Positions 35,376-35,714 of a stretch of 35,714 nucleotides of DNA are shown piece after piece (positions within the stretch are counted from its first letter, which is position 1; every line of letters starts with the position of its first letter). The translations under genes were made by a program, and so were the position numbers. The DNA comes from Xanthobacteraceae bacterium (GTDB lineage: Bacteria > Pseudomonadota > Alphaproteobacteria > Rhizobiales > Xanthobacteraceae): positions 1-35,714 of the forward strand of contig JAIENY010000062.1 in assembly GCA_019750915.1 (NCBI GenBank), written 5' to 3'. The notes beneath the pieces were generated by a model that saw nothing but the letters and a program-made list of their open reading frames with translations, ran no database searches and was not told the origin of the DNA.

Positions 35376-35714
35376 TTAAATCAGCTGCTCGTTCTGCAAT
35401 TCGATGATGGCGCCTGACGGAGCCGTATTGGTGAAGCCGCGCACACGCAGCGCCATGCGCCAGTTGCTGCCGGTCCCCGAAATCGAAAGCAGCTGATACG
35501 CGGCTGGCTGATGGTGGCCGCCGGACGATGCCGAGGCGGACGGCACGCCGATGGTGGGGATGCGTCCCTTCAACGCGTCGATCCACACCACGGCGTGGCG
35601 ATGATCATGGCCGTGCAGCACAAGATCGACACCGCGATGTTTGAGAACCTCGATCACGGCGCTCGCGTCCGTCAGTCGTGCGGTCCAGCGGCCCCGAGCG
35701 GATCGCAACGGATG
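35376..35714 (-). CDS. Metallophosphoesterase, C-terminal part (start outside window)
   Basis: Partial gene running off the right edge. The visible 112 or so residues start H-P-L-R-S, the end of the conserved (H)HP loop, and contain the metal motif LVLHGHDH (G-H-x-H), which marks the last metal ligands of calcineurin-like phosphoesterases. A helix before it (TDASAVIEVLKHRGVDL) and a C-terminal beta part (SNWRMALRVRGF) are usual for the cAMP phosphodiesterase (CpdA)-like branch, but the substrate cannot be assigned. The TTG at 35708 is only an internal codon. Confidence 0.88.
   Translation of the reverse strand, partial: HPLRSARGRWTARLTDASAVIEVLKHRGVDLVLHGHDHRHAVVWIDALKGRIPTIGVPSASASSGGHHQPAAYQLLSISGTGSNWRMALRVRGFTNTAPSGAIIELQNEQLI

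Overview
The window is high-GC chromosomal DNA from an alphaproteobacterium, most probably of the Bradyrhizobiaceae (Nitrobacteraceae; Bradyrhizobium, Afipia, Rhodopseudomonas and Nitrobacter relatives). The pointers are a perfect Irr-type iron control element upstream of bacterioferritin, two perfect EcfG (general stress response) promoter motifs, a thiOSGEC thiamine operon behind a TPP riboswitch, an ScfR/RamB-type regulator divergent from isocitrate lyase, DUF4170, and many short exported proteins of the kind common in that family. The genus cannot be fixed by eye. There is no sign of phage, insertion sequences, CRISPR, tRNA or rRNA; this looks like ordinary core and family-specific chromosome.

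Layout. 1-5.9 kb: the 3' end of a class III adenylate/guanylate cyclase, two small domain proteins (DUF2188-like, DUF551-like), an exported coiled-coil protein, a lone GIY-YIG protein, then a MoxR-type AAA+ ATPase and a GlsB/YeaQ-like membrane protein on the minus strand, divergent from a CoxE-like VWA protein followed by two sulfurtransferases (rhodanese and SseA, start/stop overlapping). 6-14 kb: cell-envelope genes (Ala/Pro-rich anchored protein, L,D-transpeptidase, MltB-type lytic transglycosylase), with a D-2-hydroxyacid dehydrogenase, EttA and trans-aconitate methyltransferase between. 13.4-15.1 kb: three related small exported proteins sharing a C-x20-C motif, then a fourth unrelated exported protein, several with their own terminator. 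15.4-16.4 kb: iron storage (bfd, iron control element, bfr, terminator). 16.4-21.2 kb: a DUF1275 membrane protein, an AhpD/CMD-fold protein, an exported glycine-rich protein, a secreted alpha/beta hydrolase, a secreted Ntn-type amidase and a stand-alone Fis-type DNA-binding protein.

21.4-26.15 kb: a thiamine operon on the minus strand, TPP riboswitch-thiO-thiS-thiG-thiE-thiC, closed by a strong hairpin. It makes the thiazole moiety (ThiO, ThiS, ThiG), the pyrimidine moiety (ThiC) and joins them (ThiE). 26.2-28.3 kb: a polytopic membrane protein and a 65-residue protein behind a perfect EcfG promoter. 28.4-31.4 kb: an Old Yellow Enzyme, a DUF1993 protein and a second MltB-type transglycosylase. 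31.5-34.7 kb: the glyoxylate shunt entry (isocitrate lyase plus DUF4170 protein) with its likely regulator divergent from it. 34.8 kb to the end: a tail-anchored conserved protein and the C-terminal part of a metallophosphoesterase.

The observations most worth following are the EcfG promoter plus two hairpins in the gap between the Fis-like gene and thiC (a candidate stress-induced small RNA), the EcfG-driven 65-residue protein, the C-x20-C protein trio, the Cys/His-rich tail on Bfd, and the MoxR/VWA pair beside two sulfurtransferases. No complete new multi-gene system could be demonstrated from sequence alone.
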